Notes: generated by a model from the sequence alone, not told the origin. 64,000 nt of DNA from Paractinoplanes lichenicola (GCF_016785085.1 NZ_JAENHO010000010.1:62001-126000), one strand, 5' to 3'. Positions 27,532 to 36,681 are shown, counted from the stretch's first letter. A program made the numbers and translations.

Positions 27532-28044
27532 ATGACTGAACCGATTGGTGAGATTAATCCTGGATTCAGTACCCCCGGCGCCCCGGCCCGGCCATGGTCC
27601 GATATGGACGCGGTCCTGACCGGTGCGCAGATCTTCTGGCTCTCCACGGTTCGCGCCGACGGACGGCCGCACGTCACTCCCCTGCCCGCCGTGTGGACGG
27701 CGGGCAGTTTGCATTTCTGCACCGGGCCGCTCGAGCAGAAGGCCAAAAACCTCGAGGCGAACCCGAACGTGGTGCTGACGACCGGCACCGACAAGCAGGA
27801 CGAGGGCCTCGACGTGGTGGTCGAGGGCCAGGCCGTACGGGTCACCGACGGCGACCGCCTGCGCGCGCTGGCCCAGCTCTGGAAGGAACGCCTGAACTGG
27901 GACTACAAGGTTTCCGGGGAGGCCTTCACGCAGCTGGACGAGCAGCACGACGCGTACGTCTTCGGCGTCGCCCCGGCCAAGGTGCTCGCGTTCGGCAAGG
28001 GCGAGCCGTACTCCCAGACGCGCTTCCGCTTCCCCACGTCGTAG
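27532..28044 (+). CDS. Pyridoxamine 5'-phosphate oxidase-family flavin/F420 protein
   Basis: 170-residue split-barrel protein. The core reads FWLSTVRADGRPHVTPLPAVW and LEANPNVVLTTG, typical of actinobacterial PPOX proteins that bind FMN or F420 and reduce or sequester small molecules. The ATG at 27532 lies 7 nt after TAGAAT, which overlaps the preceding stop codon, so it probably has its own leaderless promoter. The downstream ArsR operon has a separate promoter. Confidence 0.82.
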   Translation: MTEPIGEINPGFSTPGAPARPWSDMDAVLTGAQIFWLSTVRADGRPHVTPLPAVWTAGSLHFCTGPLEQKAKNLEANPNVVLTTGTDKQDEGLDVVVEGQAVRVTDGDRLRALAQLWKERLNWDYKVSGEAFTQLDEQHDAYVFGVAPAKVLAFGKGEPYSQTRFRFPTS

Positions 28045-28057
28045 CCCTCTGCTAACG

Positions 28058-28075
28058 TACAACCAAATGGTTGTA
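28058..28075. promoter_or_regulatory. ArsR operator over the start codon
   Basis: TACAACCAAATGGTTGTA is a perfect 18-bp palindrome (8-bp arms). It overlaps the end of the -10 box TAACGT (28053-28058) and the ATG at 28067, so bound ArsR would block both initiation of transcription and the leaderless start. Confidence 0.75.
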
Positions 28076-28387
28076 GATGCCGATCGCGTGTTCCAGGCGC
28101 TCGCGGACGCGACCCGGCGCGACATCCTCGCCCGGGTCCTGCACGAGGGCCATTCCGTGTCGTCGCTGGCCCGGCTCTATCCGATGAGCTTCGCCGCGGT
28201 GCAGAAACACGTGGCGGTGCTCGAGGCGGCGGGTCTGGTCAGCAAGGAACGCCGCGGCCGTGAACAGGTCGTTCACGGCGAGGCGGCGGTCCTGCGGCAG
28301 GCCGGGGACGTGCTGACGTCGCTGTGGCAGCACCGCGTTCGCGGCATCGAGGACGTTCTCAAGGGAGACGGCAATGCCAGTTCTTGA
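28067..28387 (+). CDS. ArsR-family transcriptional regulator
   Basis: 106 residues, a winged helix beginning VFQALADATRRDILARVLHEG with recognition helix in SFAAVQKHVAVLEAAGLV. No metal-binding CxC motif is present, as in the ArsR subgroup paired with SRPBCC proteins. ATG follows TAACGT by 8 nt, so a leaderless mRNA is likely. It overlaps the SRPBCC gene by 14 bp and is probably autoregulated through the 18-bp palindrome at its start. Confidence 0.9.
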   Translation: MVVDADRVFQALADATRRDILARVLHEGHSVSSLARLYPMSFAAVQKHVAVLEAAGLVSKERRGREQVVHGEAAVLRQAGDVLTSLWQHRVRGIEDVLKGDGNASS

Positions 28388-28859
28388 CATGCACCGTGAC
28401 GAGCAGAACCTGACGCTGACGATGGTGGCGTCGTTCGATGCCCCGCCCGAGCGCGTCTGGCAGGTGTGGGAGGACCCGCGTCAGCTGGAGCGCTGGTGGG
28501 GCCCGCCGACCTGGCCGGCCACGTTCGACACGCACGACTTCCGGGTCGGCGGCCGCTCGGCGTATTACATGACCGGCCCCGACGGCACCAAGGCCCACGG
28601 CTGGTGGCAGTTCACGGCCATCGAGGCCCCCGCCCGGCTCGCATTCGACGACGGCTTCGCCGACGAGAACGGCGCGCCGGCCCCCTCCCCCGACCCCACC
28701 CACGCGACGGTCACCCTCGAAGCCGACGGCGCCGGCCGCACCCGCATGACGGTCGTCTCCCAGTTCGGCTCACTCGACCACCTGCAGACGATGGCCAAAA
28801 TGGGCATGGAGGAGGGGCTGCGCCTGGCCGCCGGGCAGATCGACGGGGTGCTCGCGTGA
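28374..28859 (+). CDS. SRPBCC (AHSA1-like) domain protein
   Basis: 161-residue START/Bet v1-like domain, with VASFDAPPERVWQVWEDPRQLERWWGPP (in part: RVWQVWEDPRQLERWWGP) at the N-terminus and GTRMTVVSQF-type strands and the long C-terminal helix MEEGLRLAAGQID. The fold binds a hydrophobic ligand in a deep cavity; the ligand is unknown. AAGGGAG lies upstream of the ATG at 28374, inside the end of arsR. The ArsR-SRPBCC pair is common in actinobacteria. It overlaps the next gene by GTGA. Confidence 0.88.
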   Translation: MPVLDMHRDEQNLTLTMVASFDAPPERVWQVWEDPRQLERWWGPPTWPATFDTHDFRVGGRSAYYMTGPDGTKAHGWWQFTAIEAPARLAFDDGFADENGAPAPSPDPTHATVTLEADGAGRTRMTVVSQFGSLDHLQTMAKMGMEEGLRLAAGQIDGVLA

Positions 28860-29452
28860 GGGAGGTGGTGGTCGTCAACAACGTCAGCCTCGACGGCGTG
28901 ATGCAGGCGCCCGGCCTCCCCGACGAAGACCAGACAGGCGGATTCCCGTACGGCGGTTGGCTGGCGCCCCTGTTCGACGAGGAGACCGGCGCGTTCCTGA
29001 CCGAGACGATGAGCAAACCGTTCGACCTGCTGCTGGCCCGGGGCACGTACGACATCCTGGCCGCCTACTGGCCCACCGCCACCGAGGACGCCGGCGCCAA
29101 GCCGCTCAACGACGCCACCAAGTACGTGGCCTCCCGCGGCACCCCGGCGCTGCCGTGGTCGCCCTCGGTGCTGCTGACCGGCGACGTGCCCGCGAGGGTG
29201 GCCGAGCTCAAACAATCCGACGGCCCCGAACTGCAGATCCACGGCAGCCCCGGCCTGGTCAACGCCCTGTGGCGCGCCGGCCTGATCGACCGTTTCCGCC
29301 TGGTCATCACCCCGATCGCGCTCGGCACCGGCAAACGGCTGTTCACCGAGGCGGGCACGCTGCGCCTGATCGACAGCCGCACCAGCAGCCGCGGCAACAC
29401 CCTGGCCACCTTCGAGCCGGCTGGGGAGATAGTCACCGGCTCCATGGCCTGA
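28856..29452 (+). CDS. Dihydrofolate reductase-like (RibD C-terminal) protein
   Basis: 198 residues with the RibD_C/DHFR-like fold: VVVVNNVSLDGVMQAPG at the N-terminus, LLLARGTYDILAAYWP in the middle, and LQIHGSPGLVNALWRAGLID with ITPIALGTGKRLF at the end. Members use NADPH, but most accessory copies have no known substrate. GTG start overlaps the SRPBCC stop. Third gene of the ArsR operon. Confidence 0.85.
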   Translation: MREVVVVNNVSLDGVMQAPGLPDEDQTGGFPYGGWLAPLFDEETGAFLTETMSKPFDLLLARGTYDILAAYWPTATEDAGAKPLNDATKYVASRGTPALPWSPSVLLTGDVPARVAELKQSDGPELQIHGSPGLVNALWRAGLIDRFRLVITPIALGTGKRLFTEAGTLRLIDSRTSSRGNTLATFEPAGEIVTGSMA

Positions 29453-29792
29453 ACGGATCCCGGATAGTCGCCGCGAGCGGCACCGACAGCATCATCGCCG
29501 GTTCTTCGGCCTCGATCCAGCGCCACCCGACGGGGTCCGTCCTGGGCCACGCGACCCGGTCCGGTTCCGCGCCGCCCGCCCGGGTCCACGGCCCGGCATG
29601 GTCCCGCGCCGCTCACCCCGCACCACCACGCTGATCTTGGCCCCTACAAGTGCACAGAGGCCCACCCCACCGGGGGACCTCCATCCCTCACCATTTTAGT
29701 CGGGTGGGGCGATCTTGGCGGGAGTGGCTGTGGATAACTTGCCATTGTGGATAACCCTCGAGCGCTTCGCGGATGGGGATAGGGTCCTCGCC
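29453..29792. other. Intergenic region with DnaA boxes and a possible minus-strand gene relic
   Basis: Between the DHFR-like gene and the DUF1028 gene (340 bp). On the minus strand, about 58 codons from 29612 to inside the DHFR-like gene read DPVGWRWIEAEEPAMMLSV with good codon bias but no start, possibly a gene end. Further right lie a short GC hairpin, two DnaA boxes (29729-29754) and the -10 TAGGGT of the next gene. Confidence 0.35.
29729..29754 (-). promoter_or_regulatory. Pair of DnaA boxes
   Basis: TGTGGATAA twice (29729-29737, 29746-29754), the complement of TTATCCACA, 17 bp start to start, the same spacing as the pair at 17441-17466 but in opposite orientation. Confidence 0.6.
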
Positions 29793-30629
29793 ATGACGTT
29801 CTCGATCGTGGCGCGTTCGGCTGATGGCAAGGCTTTGGGCATCGCCGTGGCCAGCAAGTTTCTCGGGGTCGGGGCCGCGGTGCCGGCCGCGCTGGTCGAT
29901 GTCGGGGCGGTGGCCACGCAGTCGTATGCGAACCTCGCCTATCGGCCGCAGGCGCTCGCGCTGCTCGGCACCGGGGTGGCGGCCACCGAGACGGTCAAGG
30001 CGCTCCTGGCGGGCGACGCCGGGCCGGTCGAGCATCGGCAGGTCGGCGTGGTCGGGGCCGAGGGGCCGGGGGCTACGTTCACCGGCGAGCAGTGCCACGA
30101 GTGGGCGGGCGGCGTGGCCGGGGACGGTTACGCGATCCAGGGCAACATGCTCGCGGGGCCCGGCGTCGTGGGTGACATGGAGAAGGCGTGGCTGGCCGGG
30201 GCCGATCAGGAGCGGCTGGCCTATCGGCTGCTGGGGGCGTTGCGGGCCGGCGATCAGGCGGGTGGCGATCGGCGCGGGCGGCAGAGCGCGGCGCTCTATG
30301 TGGTGGCGCGGGGCATGGGCTACGGCGGCACCAGCGACGTGTGGGTCGATCTGCGGGTCGACGACCACGCCGAGCCGGTGGCCGAGCTCGGGCGGCTACT
30401 CGAGATGCACAGCCTGTATTTCGAGTTCCCCGACCCGGCGACCCTGCTCCCGCTGACCGGCGAACTGGCCGACGAGGTCGCCGAGCGACTGGCGGCGGCG
30501 GGACATGTCGGGCCCGACCTGGACGAGTCGCTGGCGTCGTGGGCAGGCGTCGAGAACCTGGAGATGCGCATCGTGGCGGGGAAGATCGACCCGTTGGTGC
30601 TAGACCAGCTGAGAACAGCAAGGAGCTGA
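29793..30629 (+). CDS. DUF1028 (Ntn-hydrolase-like) protein
   Basis: 278 residues. The N-terminus TFSIVARSADGKALGIAVASKF and VGAVATQSYANLAYRPQAL are typical of DUF1028, a family with the Ntn-hydrolase fold and unknown substrate. A C-terminal putative peptidoglycan-binding-like helical tail follows. ATG 29793 lies 7 nt after TAGGGT and has no ribosome binding site, so leaderless translation is likely; an upstream start at 29713 would include the DnaA boxes and is unlikely. Confidence 0.85.
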   Translation: MTFSIVARSADGKALGIAVASKFLGVGAAVPAALVDVGAVATQSYANLAYRPQALALLGTGVAATETVKALLAGDAGPVEHRQVGVVGAEGPGATFTGEQCHEWAGGVAGDGYAIQGNMLAGPGVVGDMEKAWLAGADQERLAYRLLGALRAGDQAGGDRRGRQSAALYVVARGMGYGGTSDVWVDLRVDDHAEPVAELGRLLEMHSLYFEFPDPATLLPLTGELADEVAERLAAAGHVGPDLDESLASWAGVENLEMRIVAGKIDPLVLDQLRTARS

Positions 30630-30709
30630 GAAACGGCGACCGGCCCAGAACGGCGACGGGCTGACGACGGCGACGCGCGGACGACGGCGACGCGCAACCA
30701 AAACGGCGG

Positions 30710-32161
30710 TCAGGCGGCGGGGCGGCTTTCCAGGCGGTCGCACAACGCGGCGAGCGTCCCGGCGAGCCCCTCGGGGGAGTCGTCGACGGTCAGGTCGCGT
30801 ACGGCTTCGGGGTTCAAAGGCGGCACGGTGACGTGCGCAATCAGGGGGTGGTGCGGCCGGGTGGGGGTTTCGCCGGTGTTGAAGAGGACGTCGCCGAGTT
30901 TTTCGCCGGGGCGCAGGCCGGTGAAGACGATGTCGATCGGGTGGCCGGCCAGGGCGATCATCTGGCGGGCCAGTTCGGCGATCAGCACGGGCTCACCGAG
31001 TTGCAGCACCAGTGCCTCGCCGGGGGCGCCGAGCGTGGCGGCCTGGACGGTCAGGCTCACGGCCTCCTGCGTGGTCATCAGGTAGCGGGTGGCGTCGGGG
31101 TCGGTGACCGTGACCGGGCCGCCGTCGGCGATCTGGGCGGCGAACTTGGCGACCACGGAACCGCGGCTGCCGAGCACGTTGCCGAAGCGGACGCTGACGC
31201 CGCCGTAGTGGGCGGTGAGGCGTTCGGTGATCCGCTTGGTGCAGCCGAGCACGCTGACCGGGTCGGCGGCCTTGTCGGCGGAGACGTTGACGAACAGCGC
31301 GGCGCCGGCGGCCGCTTCGAGCACGTTGAGGGTGCCGAGCACGTTGGTCTTGACGGCCTCGGCGGGGTGGCGCTCGAGCAGCGGCTGGTGCCGGAGGGCG
31401 GCCGCGTGAAAGACCACTTCCGGTTTCCCCGTACGGAATACCTCGCGCACCCGGGCGGCGTCGCGTACGTCGGCCAGCTGGACGGACGGGTCGTGCAGCT
31501 CGGCCCGCGGGTCGACACTGAGCTGGACGGCCTGCAGGGCGGCCTCGTCGTGGTCGAGCATGATCAGGGCGGCCGGGTCGTAGCGATGGATCTGCCGGCA
31601 CAACTCGGAACCGATCTCGCCGCCCGCCCCGGTGACCAGCACCCGCCGGCCGGTGAGCAGCTCGGCTATGGCGGGTGAGTCGGTGCGGATCCGGTGGCGG
31701 CCGAGCAGGTCGGTGATCCGGACCTCGCGTACGTCGGCCGCGCCCAGCTCGTGGTCCAGCACCTCGCTCGCCTCGGGCACGACCAGCAGGCGCGCGCCGG
31801 CGGCCACGGCCCGTTCGCGCAGCTCGCGGATCAGGCCGGCCTCGGCGTTGCCGACGGCGAAGATGACCACCTCGGCGCGGGTGTCGGCCACGGCCCGGTC
31901 GAGGTCGTGGCGGGTGCCGAGCACCGAGATGCCGGCGAGCCGTTCGCGGCGTTTGGCGGGGTCGTCGTCGAGGATGCCGACCGGCTCGAACGGGCTGTCC
32001 GGGTCGAAGACCATGCTGTGCAGCAACACGCTGGCGGCGCTGCCGGCCCCGAAGACCAGCGCCCGCACCCGTCCCTGTTCGCGGCGGCGCGCCCATCGTT
32101 CGTAGCCGACGGCCAGCGTGTAGAGCAGGCGCTCGCCCCGGGTGTCCCTCTGCTGCCGCAC
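30710..32161 (-). CDS. FlaA1/CapD-type nucleotide-sugar epimerase/dehydratase, without membrane segments
   Basis: 483-residue polysaccharide-biosynthesis enzyme with two Rossmann domains: an N-terminal one (VFGAGSAASVLLHSM, about residue 32) and the SDR domain (VTGAGGEIGSELCRQIHRY, about 175). The active-site region is NVSADKAADPVSVLGCTKRI, and GLRPGEKLGDVLF is the C-terminal signature. These enzymes act as 4,6-dehydratases/5-epimerases on UDP-GlcNAc-type sugars. The usual four N-terminal membrane helices are absent, so this copy is soluble. GTG 32161 is chosen because upstream codons are low-complexity. Convergent with DUF1028. Confidence 0.82.
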   Translation of the reverse strand: MRQQRDTRGERLLYTLAVGYERWARRREQGRVRALVFGAGSAASVLLHSMVFDPDSPFEPVGILDDDPAKRRERLAGISVLGTRHDLDRAVADTRAEVVIFAVGNAEAGLIRELRERAVAAGARLLVVPEASEVLDHELGAADVREVRITDLLGRHRIRTDSPAIAELLTGRRVLVTGAGGEIGSELCRQIHRYDPAALIMLDHDEAALQAVQLSVDPRAELHDPSVQLADVRDAARVREVFRTGKPEVVFHAAALRHQPLLERHPAEAVKTNVLGTLNVLEAAAGAALFVNVSADKAADPVSVLGCTKRITERLTAHYGGVSVRFGNVLGSRGSVVAKFAAQIADGGPVTVTDPDATRYLMTTQEAVSLTVQAATLGAPGEALVLQLGEPVLIAELARQMIALAGHPIDIVFTGLRPGEKLGDVLFNTGETPTRPHHPLIAHVTVPPLNPEAVRDLTVDDSPEGLAGTLAALCDRLESRPAA

Positions 32162-32324
32162 TCTTTCAGGGTAATTCGGGGCGAAACACCCGCGCGCAAC
32201 AACGACCGAAGAACCGCTGCGGGCCGGGGGCGCGGCGGGGGGCGCGAAAACGAGGCGGGCGCGAGGGCGCGCGAAAAGCAAGGGGGCGGGGCAGCGAGCG
32301 ACCGGAAGCGGGACCAGGCGCGGT

Positions 32325-32909
32325 TCAGGTGGTGTGCAGGAGGGGCAGCCAGACGACGTCGATGGTTTCGGTTATCCAGTCGGCGGTGACGGGGCGCATT
32401 GTCATCAGCATCTCGTTGCGGAACAGGTCGAACGGCAGGTCGATCACCCGGGGCGACCGGACCACGTCGGCCAGCTCCCCCCGCGCCACGGCCCGCTGCA
32501 CGATCGTGGCGAAGCCCGTCGGCTGTCCGGGTGGGCGCATGGAGTCGCGCAGTTCGCGGAAGTTCGTGCCGGTGGCCCGGAAATACTCGACCAGCTGGGC
32601 GCTGATCAGCGTCATCAGCCCGGTACGCCCCTGGTCGACGTTGCGCAGGAAGCCGATCGCGTCGTCGCGCAGTGAGCCCGTGTCGGGCACCGGGATCGGC
32701 TTGGCCGCCCAGTGCCGGCGCAGTGTGGCCACCAGCAGGTCGTCGCGTTGGGGCCAGCGCCGATACAGCACCGGGCGGCTCGTGCCGGCCCGGGCCGCGA
32801 TCGCCTCGAACGTGAAGCCGGTGTAGCCCGATTCGATCAGCACCGCCCAGGCGGCGTCCAGGATCGCGACCTCCAGTTCGGCGCCGCGACGACGGGTATT
32901 AAGACTCAC
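32325..32909 (-). CDS. TetR-family repressor of the divergent MFS exporter
   Basis: 194 residues. The HTH reads FTFEAIAARAGTSRPVLYRRW, followed by a TetR_C-type helical domain with hydrophobic C-terminus. GTG start at 32909 lies 6 nt after TAAGAT on the minus strand, implying a leaderless transcript. It is divergent from a DHA2 exporter with two operator-like palindromes between them, the classic repressor-pump arrangement. Confidence 0.88.
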   Translation of the reverse strand: MSLNTRRRGAELEVAILDAAWAVLIESGYTGFTFEAIAARAGTSRPVLYRRWPQRDDLLVATLRRHWAAKPIPVPDTGSLRDDAIGFLRNVDQGRTGLMTLISAQLVEYFRATGTNFRELRDSMRPPGQPTGFATIVQRAVARGELADVVRSPRVIDLPFDLFRNEMLMTMRPVTADWITETIDVVWLPLLHTT

Positions 32910-32966
32910 TTGCGTATCTTATCGCAAGGGCCTACCGTCGAGACCGTTAGATACATGTCCGTATCT
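32910..32966. promoter_or_regulatory. Two TetR operator candidates
   Basis: TTGCGTATCTTATCGCAA (32910-32927, outer arms TTGCG/CGCAA) overlaps the tetR -10. AGATACATGTCCGTATCT (32949-32966) has perfect 6-bp arms and overlaps the -10 TATCTT (32962-32967) of the exporter. Both share GTATCT. Confidence 0.55.
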
Positions 32967-32979
32967 TAAGGCGGCCGCC

Positions 32980-34395
32980 ATGCCCATCGAACGGCAGACC
33001 CTCCGTACGTCCCTCGCGGTGCTCACCGGCGGCATCGCGGTCATCCTCGACTCGACTATCGTCAGCGTCGCGCTGCACGAGCTGGCCACCGATCTCGACG
33101 CCGGCGTCGGCACGATCCAGTGGGTCAGCACGGCCTACCTGCTCGCGCTGGGCGTGGTCATCCCGACCGTCGGCTGGCTGCAGGGCCGCCTCGGGGCGAA
33201 ACGGCTGTGGCTGGCCGCGCTCACCCTGTTCCTGCTCGGCTCGGTGCTCTGCTCGTTCGCCTGGGACGCGCCCAGCCTGATCGCCTTCCGGGTGGTGCAG
33301 GGCCTCGGCGGCGGCGCGATGATGCCGCTGATGACGACGATGATCGTGCAGGCCGCGAGCGCCGCCGATCGCACCCGGCTGATGACTGTCGTCGCGTTGC
33401 CGACCGCGATCGGGCCCATCCTCGGCCCGGTGCTCGGCGGCCTGATCCTCGGCGCGGGCGACTGGCGCTGGCTGTTCCTCGTCAACGTGCCGATCTGCCT
33501 GGCCGGCCTGGTCCTCGCCGCGCGCTGGATCCCCGCCGGCGAGCCGGGCCGCCGGATCCGCCTCGACGTCGTCGGGCTTCTGCTGATGTCCCCGGCTCTG
33601 GTCGCCCTGCTGTGGGGCCTGTCCAACGTCAGCGGCGGCGGCGGCATAACCCGTACGGATGGGCTTCTCCCCCTGATCGGCGGGGCCCTGCTGCTGGCCG
33701 CGTTCGCGCTGTGGGCCCTGCGCCGCCGCGGCGAGGCGCTGGTCGATCTCGAGGTGCTCCGGTCGCGCCCGACGTGGGCGGCGTCCACGCTCATGTTCCT
33801 CTCAGGAGCTTCCCTGTACGGGGCCATGCTGTTGCTCCCGCTCTACTGGCAGCAGCTGCGCGGCGAGGACGCGCTGGGCGCCGGGTTGCTGCTCATCCCC
33901 CAGGGCCTGGGTTCGCTGCTCAGCCGTACGGCGGCGGCCCGGCTGGTCGACCGCGTCGGCGCGCGCGGCGTCTCGATCCTCGGCTTCGTGCTGGTCGGCC
34001 TGGCCACCGTGCCGTTCGCGTTCGCCGGCGAGCACACGCCGGTCTGGCCCCTGATGGCCGCCCTGTTCGCGCGCGGCCTGGGTCTCGGCATGGTCATCAT
34101 CCCGCTCATGACTGTCGCGTTCACCGGTCTCGCGCACGCCCAGGTCCCGCACGCCAGCATCGTCACCCGGATCGCCCAGCAGGTCGGCGGCTCGGTCGGC
34201 GTGGCCCTGCTCGCGGTCATCCTCTCGACGGCCACCTCCCGTACGGGAAATCTCGCGCACGCCTTCGACGTCGCGTTCTGGTGGACGGTCGGCTTCACCG
34301 GCGTCGCCGTCCTGGTCTCGTTCGTGTTGCCCGGGAAGGCGGCGGACGAGCCTCCGGCCGTGGCGAGCGAACCCGTCGTAAGCTCGGCCCGGTGA
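32980..34395 (+). CDS. DHA2-family MFS multidrug exporter
   Basis: 471 residues, 14 predicted membrane segments, proton-driven efflux. Motif D1 is LDSTIVSVALHEL, motif A region is GWLQGRLGAKRLWL, and motif C is TAIGPILGPVLGG. Closely related in type to the broken exporter at 19150-20733. TetR controls it divergently. The downstream gene overlaps by GTGA. Confidence 0.9.
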   Translation: MPIERQTLRTSLAVLTGGIAVILDSTIVSVALHELATDLDAGVGTIQWVSTAYLLALGVVIPTVGWLQGRLGAKRLWLAALTLFLLGSVLCSFAWDAPSLIAFRVVQGLGGGAMMPLMTTMIVQAASAADRTRLMTVVALPTAIGPILGPVLGGLILGAGDWRWLFLVNVPICLAGLVLAARWIPAGEPGRRIRLDVVGLLLMSPALVALLWGLSNVSGGGGITRTDGLLPLIGGALLLAAFALWALRRRGEALVDLEVLRSRPTWAASTLMFLSGASLYGAMLLLPLYWQQLRGEDALGAGLLLIPQGLGSLLSRTAAARLVDRVGARGVSILGFVLVGLATVPFAFAGEHTPVWPLMAALFARGLGLGMVIIPLMTVAFTGLAHAQVPHASIVTRIAQQVGGSVGVALLAVILSTATSRTGNLAHAFDVAFWWTVGFTGVAVLVSFVLPGKAADEPPAVASEPVVSSAR

Positions 34396-35054
34396 GCGAC
34401 ACCAAGATCGATGTGCTGGTCGTGCGGTGGTACGAGCGCCGCACGACCGACGTCGCGGCGCGGTGGCTGGCCGCGGCCCGCGAGCATCTGCCCGAGGCGA
34501 TCCCGGTGCGGTTCGGCGAGTCGGAACCGCTGCGCGGCCGGGGCGGCGACGAGGAGTTCACGGCCGCCTGGGCGCGGGCCGACCCGCTGCTGTTCATGAC
34601 CGGCAAGAAGCCGGTCTATCACATGTCGCTGGTCGGGGGCGCGGCCACGAAGCGCGGGCCCGTCATGGTGCAGTCGCTGAACATCGTGGCCGACCCTCAC
34701 GACGTACGGGTGCGGGCATTCGCCTCGGCCATGGCGAGCGACCAGACGTTCTATGTCTCGGCCTCGATCGCGGGCGGCATGACGCTCGACCGCAACACGC
34801 TGTGGGGACCGGCCGAGCGCCCCGAGGAGCCGTATCTCGCGCCCATGGGTGACTGGCTCGGGCTGCCGCCGACGCCGCCCGCGTGGTGCCTGTTCGGGCC
34901 CGACTACGCGAAGCTCGCCGCGTACGAGGAAGGCTCGTGGGTGCCCGAACGCCTTCAGGCCCGGCTTGGCGAGATCGACCCTGCACAGCGATATGCCCGG
35001 AAGATGCCCGGAGGTCTGCGCCGGACGGCCTGGCAGTTGATAACAGGTCGCTGA
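34392..35054 (+). CDS. Conserved protein of unknown function
   Basis: 220 residues, soluble, no signal peptide. It starts VLVVRWYERRTTDVAARWL and contains a mixed alpha/beta core (LFMTGKKPVYHMSLVGGAA, DQTFYVSASIAGGMTLDRN). I do not recognise a catalytic motif. The GTG overlaps the exporter stop, so it is probably transcribed with the efflux gene. Codon use is normal for the window. Confidence 0.75.
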   Translation: MSDTKIDVLVVRWYERRTTDVAARWLAAAREHLPEAIPVRFGESEPLRGRGGDEEFTAAWARADPLLFMTGKKPVYHMSLVGGAATKRGPVMVQSLNIVADPHDVRVRAFASAMASDQTFYVSASIAGGMTLDRNTLWGPAERPEEPYLAPMGDWLGLPPTPPAWCLFGPDYAKLAAYEEGSWVPERLQARLGEIDPAQRYARKMPGGLRRTAWQLITGR

Positions 35055-35133
35055 GAAGGGCTTTTGCCGGGTAAGGCGGGCGTGTTGGGATGAGACGGCA
35101 GTCACAATCGCCACCGCGAAGGGGAACCGCCGC

Positions 35134-36681
35134 ATGCTCAACCTCTCGATCCTGCTCGAGGACAGCGCCCGCAACTACCCCGACCGGGCGGCCGTCGTCC
35201 TGGGTGACCGGCGCCTGACCTACGCCCAGGTCGACGCGGCCGCCAACCAGGTGGCGCACCTGCTCGTCGAGCGCGGCATCCGGCCCGGCGACAAGGTGGC
35301 GCTCTCCTGCCCCAACCTGCCCTACTTCCCCGTCGTCTATTACGGCATCCTCAAGGCCGGCGCCGTCGTGGTGCCGCTGAACGTGCTGCTCAAGGGTCGC
35401 GAGATCGCGTATCACCTGAAGGACTCCGAGGCCAAGGCGTATCTGTGCTTCCAGGGCACCCCCGAGCTGCCGATGGGCACCGAGGGCTTCGCCGGCTTCC
35501 AGCAGGCCGAGGGCTGCGAGACGTTCTTCCTGATCACCGCCGACCCGGCCGCGCCGTCGCCGATCGAGGGGGCCGAGACGCTCGGGTCGGGGCTGGCCGG
35601 CAAGTCGCCGGTCTTCGAGGCGGTGCTGCTGCCCGAGACCGACCCGGCCGTCATCCTCTACACCAGCGGCACGACCGGTCAGGCCAAGGGTGCCGAGCTC
35701 AGCCACGCGAACCTGCTGCTGAACGCGCTCACCTGCAACCGGCTGTTCGGCGGCACCCCGGGCACCGACACCCACCTGCTCGTGCTGCCGCTGTTCCACT
35801 CGTTCGGCTCGACGGTGAACATGAACGCGGGCTTCGCCACCGCCGCCACGCTGGTGCTGCTCCCCCGCTTCGACGCGGCGGCCGCCGTGCAGCTGCTGCA
35901 GAGCGAGAACGTCACCTTCTTCGCCGGGGTGCCGACCATGTGGTGGGGGCTGCTCAACGCGCTCGGCGAGGGCGTCGACGTCGAGCGCATCGCGGCCAAC
36001 ATGCGCGTGGCCGTCTCGGGCGGGTCCAGCCTGCCCGTCGAGATCATCAAGGCGGTCAAGGAGCGCTTCGGGGTGACGATCCTCGAGGGGTACGGGCTCT
36101 CCGAGACCTCGCCGGTGGCCACGTTCAGCCGGCCCGGGGCCGACCCGCGGCCGGGCTCGATCGGCGTGCCCATCTGGGGTGTCGAGGTGAAGCTGATCGA
36201 CGGCGAGTGGAACACGATCGACAACGTCGACGAGATCGGCGAGATCGCGATCCGCGGCCACAACATCATGCGCGGCTACTACAACCGGCCGGAGGCCACC
36301 GCCGAGGTCGTGCGGGACGGCTGGTTCCGCAGCGGCGACCTGGGCCGGCGCGACAAGGACGGCTATTACTACATCGTCGACCGGGCCAAAGACATGATCA
36401 TCCGGGGTGGCTTCAACGTCTACCCGCGCGAGATCGAGGAAGTCCTGATCACCCACGAGGCCGTCTCGCTGGCCGCCGTGATCGGCGTGCCCCACCCGAG
36501 CCACGGCGAGGAGGTCAAGGCGTTCGTGATCCTCAACCCGGGCGCGACGGTCACCGAGGCCGAGCTCGTCGAGTGGGGCAAGGAGCAGATGGCGGCCTAC
36601 AAATATCCCCGCGTCGTCTCGATCGTTGAGTCGCTGCCGATGACCGCGACGGGCAAGCTGCTCAAGCGCGAACTCAGCTGA
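35134..36681 (+). CDS. Long-chain fatty-acid-CoA ligase (AMP-binding enzyme)
   Basis: 515-residue ANL-superfamily enzyme that activates a carboxylate with ATP and joins it to CoA. The P-loop motif is LYTSGTTGQAKGAELSH (about residue 170), the A5 motif is EGYGLSETSPV, and the C-terminal motif is DRAKDMIIRGGFNVYPREIEE, ending with TATGKLLKREL with the catalytic Lys. AAGGGGA precedes the ATG. Layout fits FadD-type acyl-CoA ligases; chain length preference unknown. It ends at a strong hairpin. Confidence 0.9.
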   Translation: MLNLSILLEDSARNYPDRAAVVLGDRRLTYAQVDAAANQVAHLLVERGIRPGDKVALSCPNLPYFPVVYYGILKAGAVVVPLNVLLKGREIAYHLKDSEAKAYLCFQGTPELPMGTEGFAGFQQAEGCETFFLITADPAAPSPIEGAETLGSGLAGKSPVFEAVLLPETDPAVILYTSGTTGQAKGAELSHANLLLNALTCNRLFGGTPGTDTHLLVLPLFHSFGSTVNMNAGFATAATLVLLPRFDAAAAVQLLQSENVTFFAGVPTMWWGLLNALGEGVDVERIAANMRVAVSGGSSLPVEIIKAVKERFGVTILEGYGLSETSPVATFSRPGADPRPGSIGVPIWGVEVKLIDGEWNTIDNVDEIGEIAIRGHNIMRGYYNRPEATAEVVRDGWFRSGDLGRRDKDGYYYIVDRAKDMIIRGGFNVYPREIEEVLITHEAVSLAAVIGVPHPSHGEEVKAFVILNPGATVTEAELVEWGKEQMAAYKYPRVVSIVESLPMTATGKLLKRELS

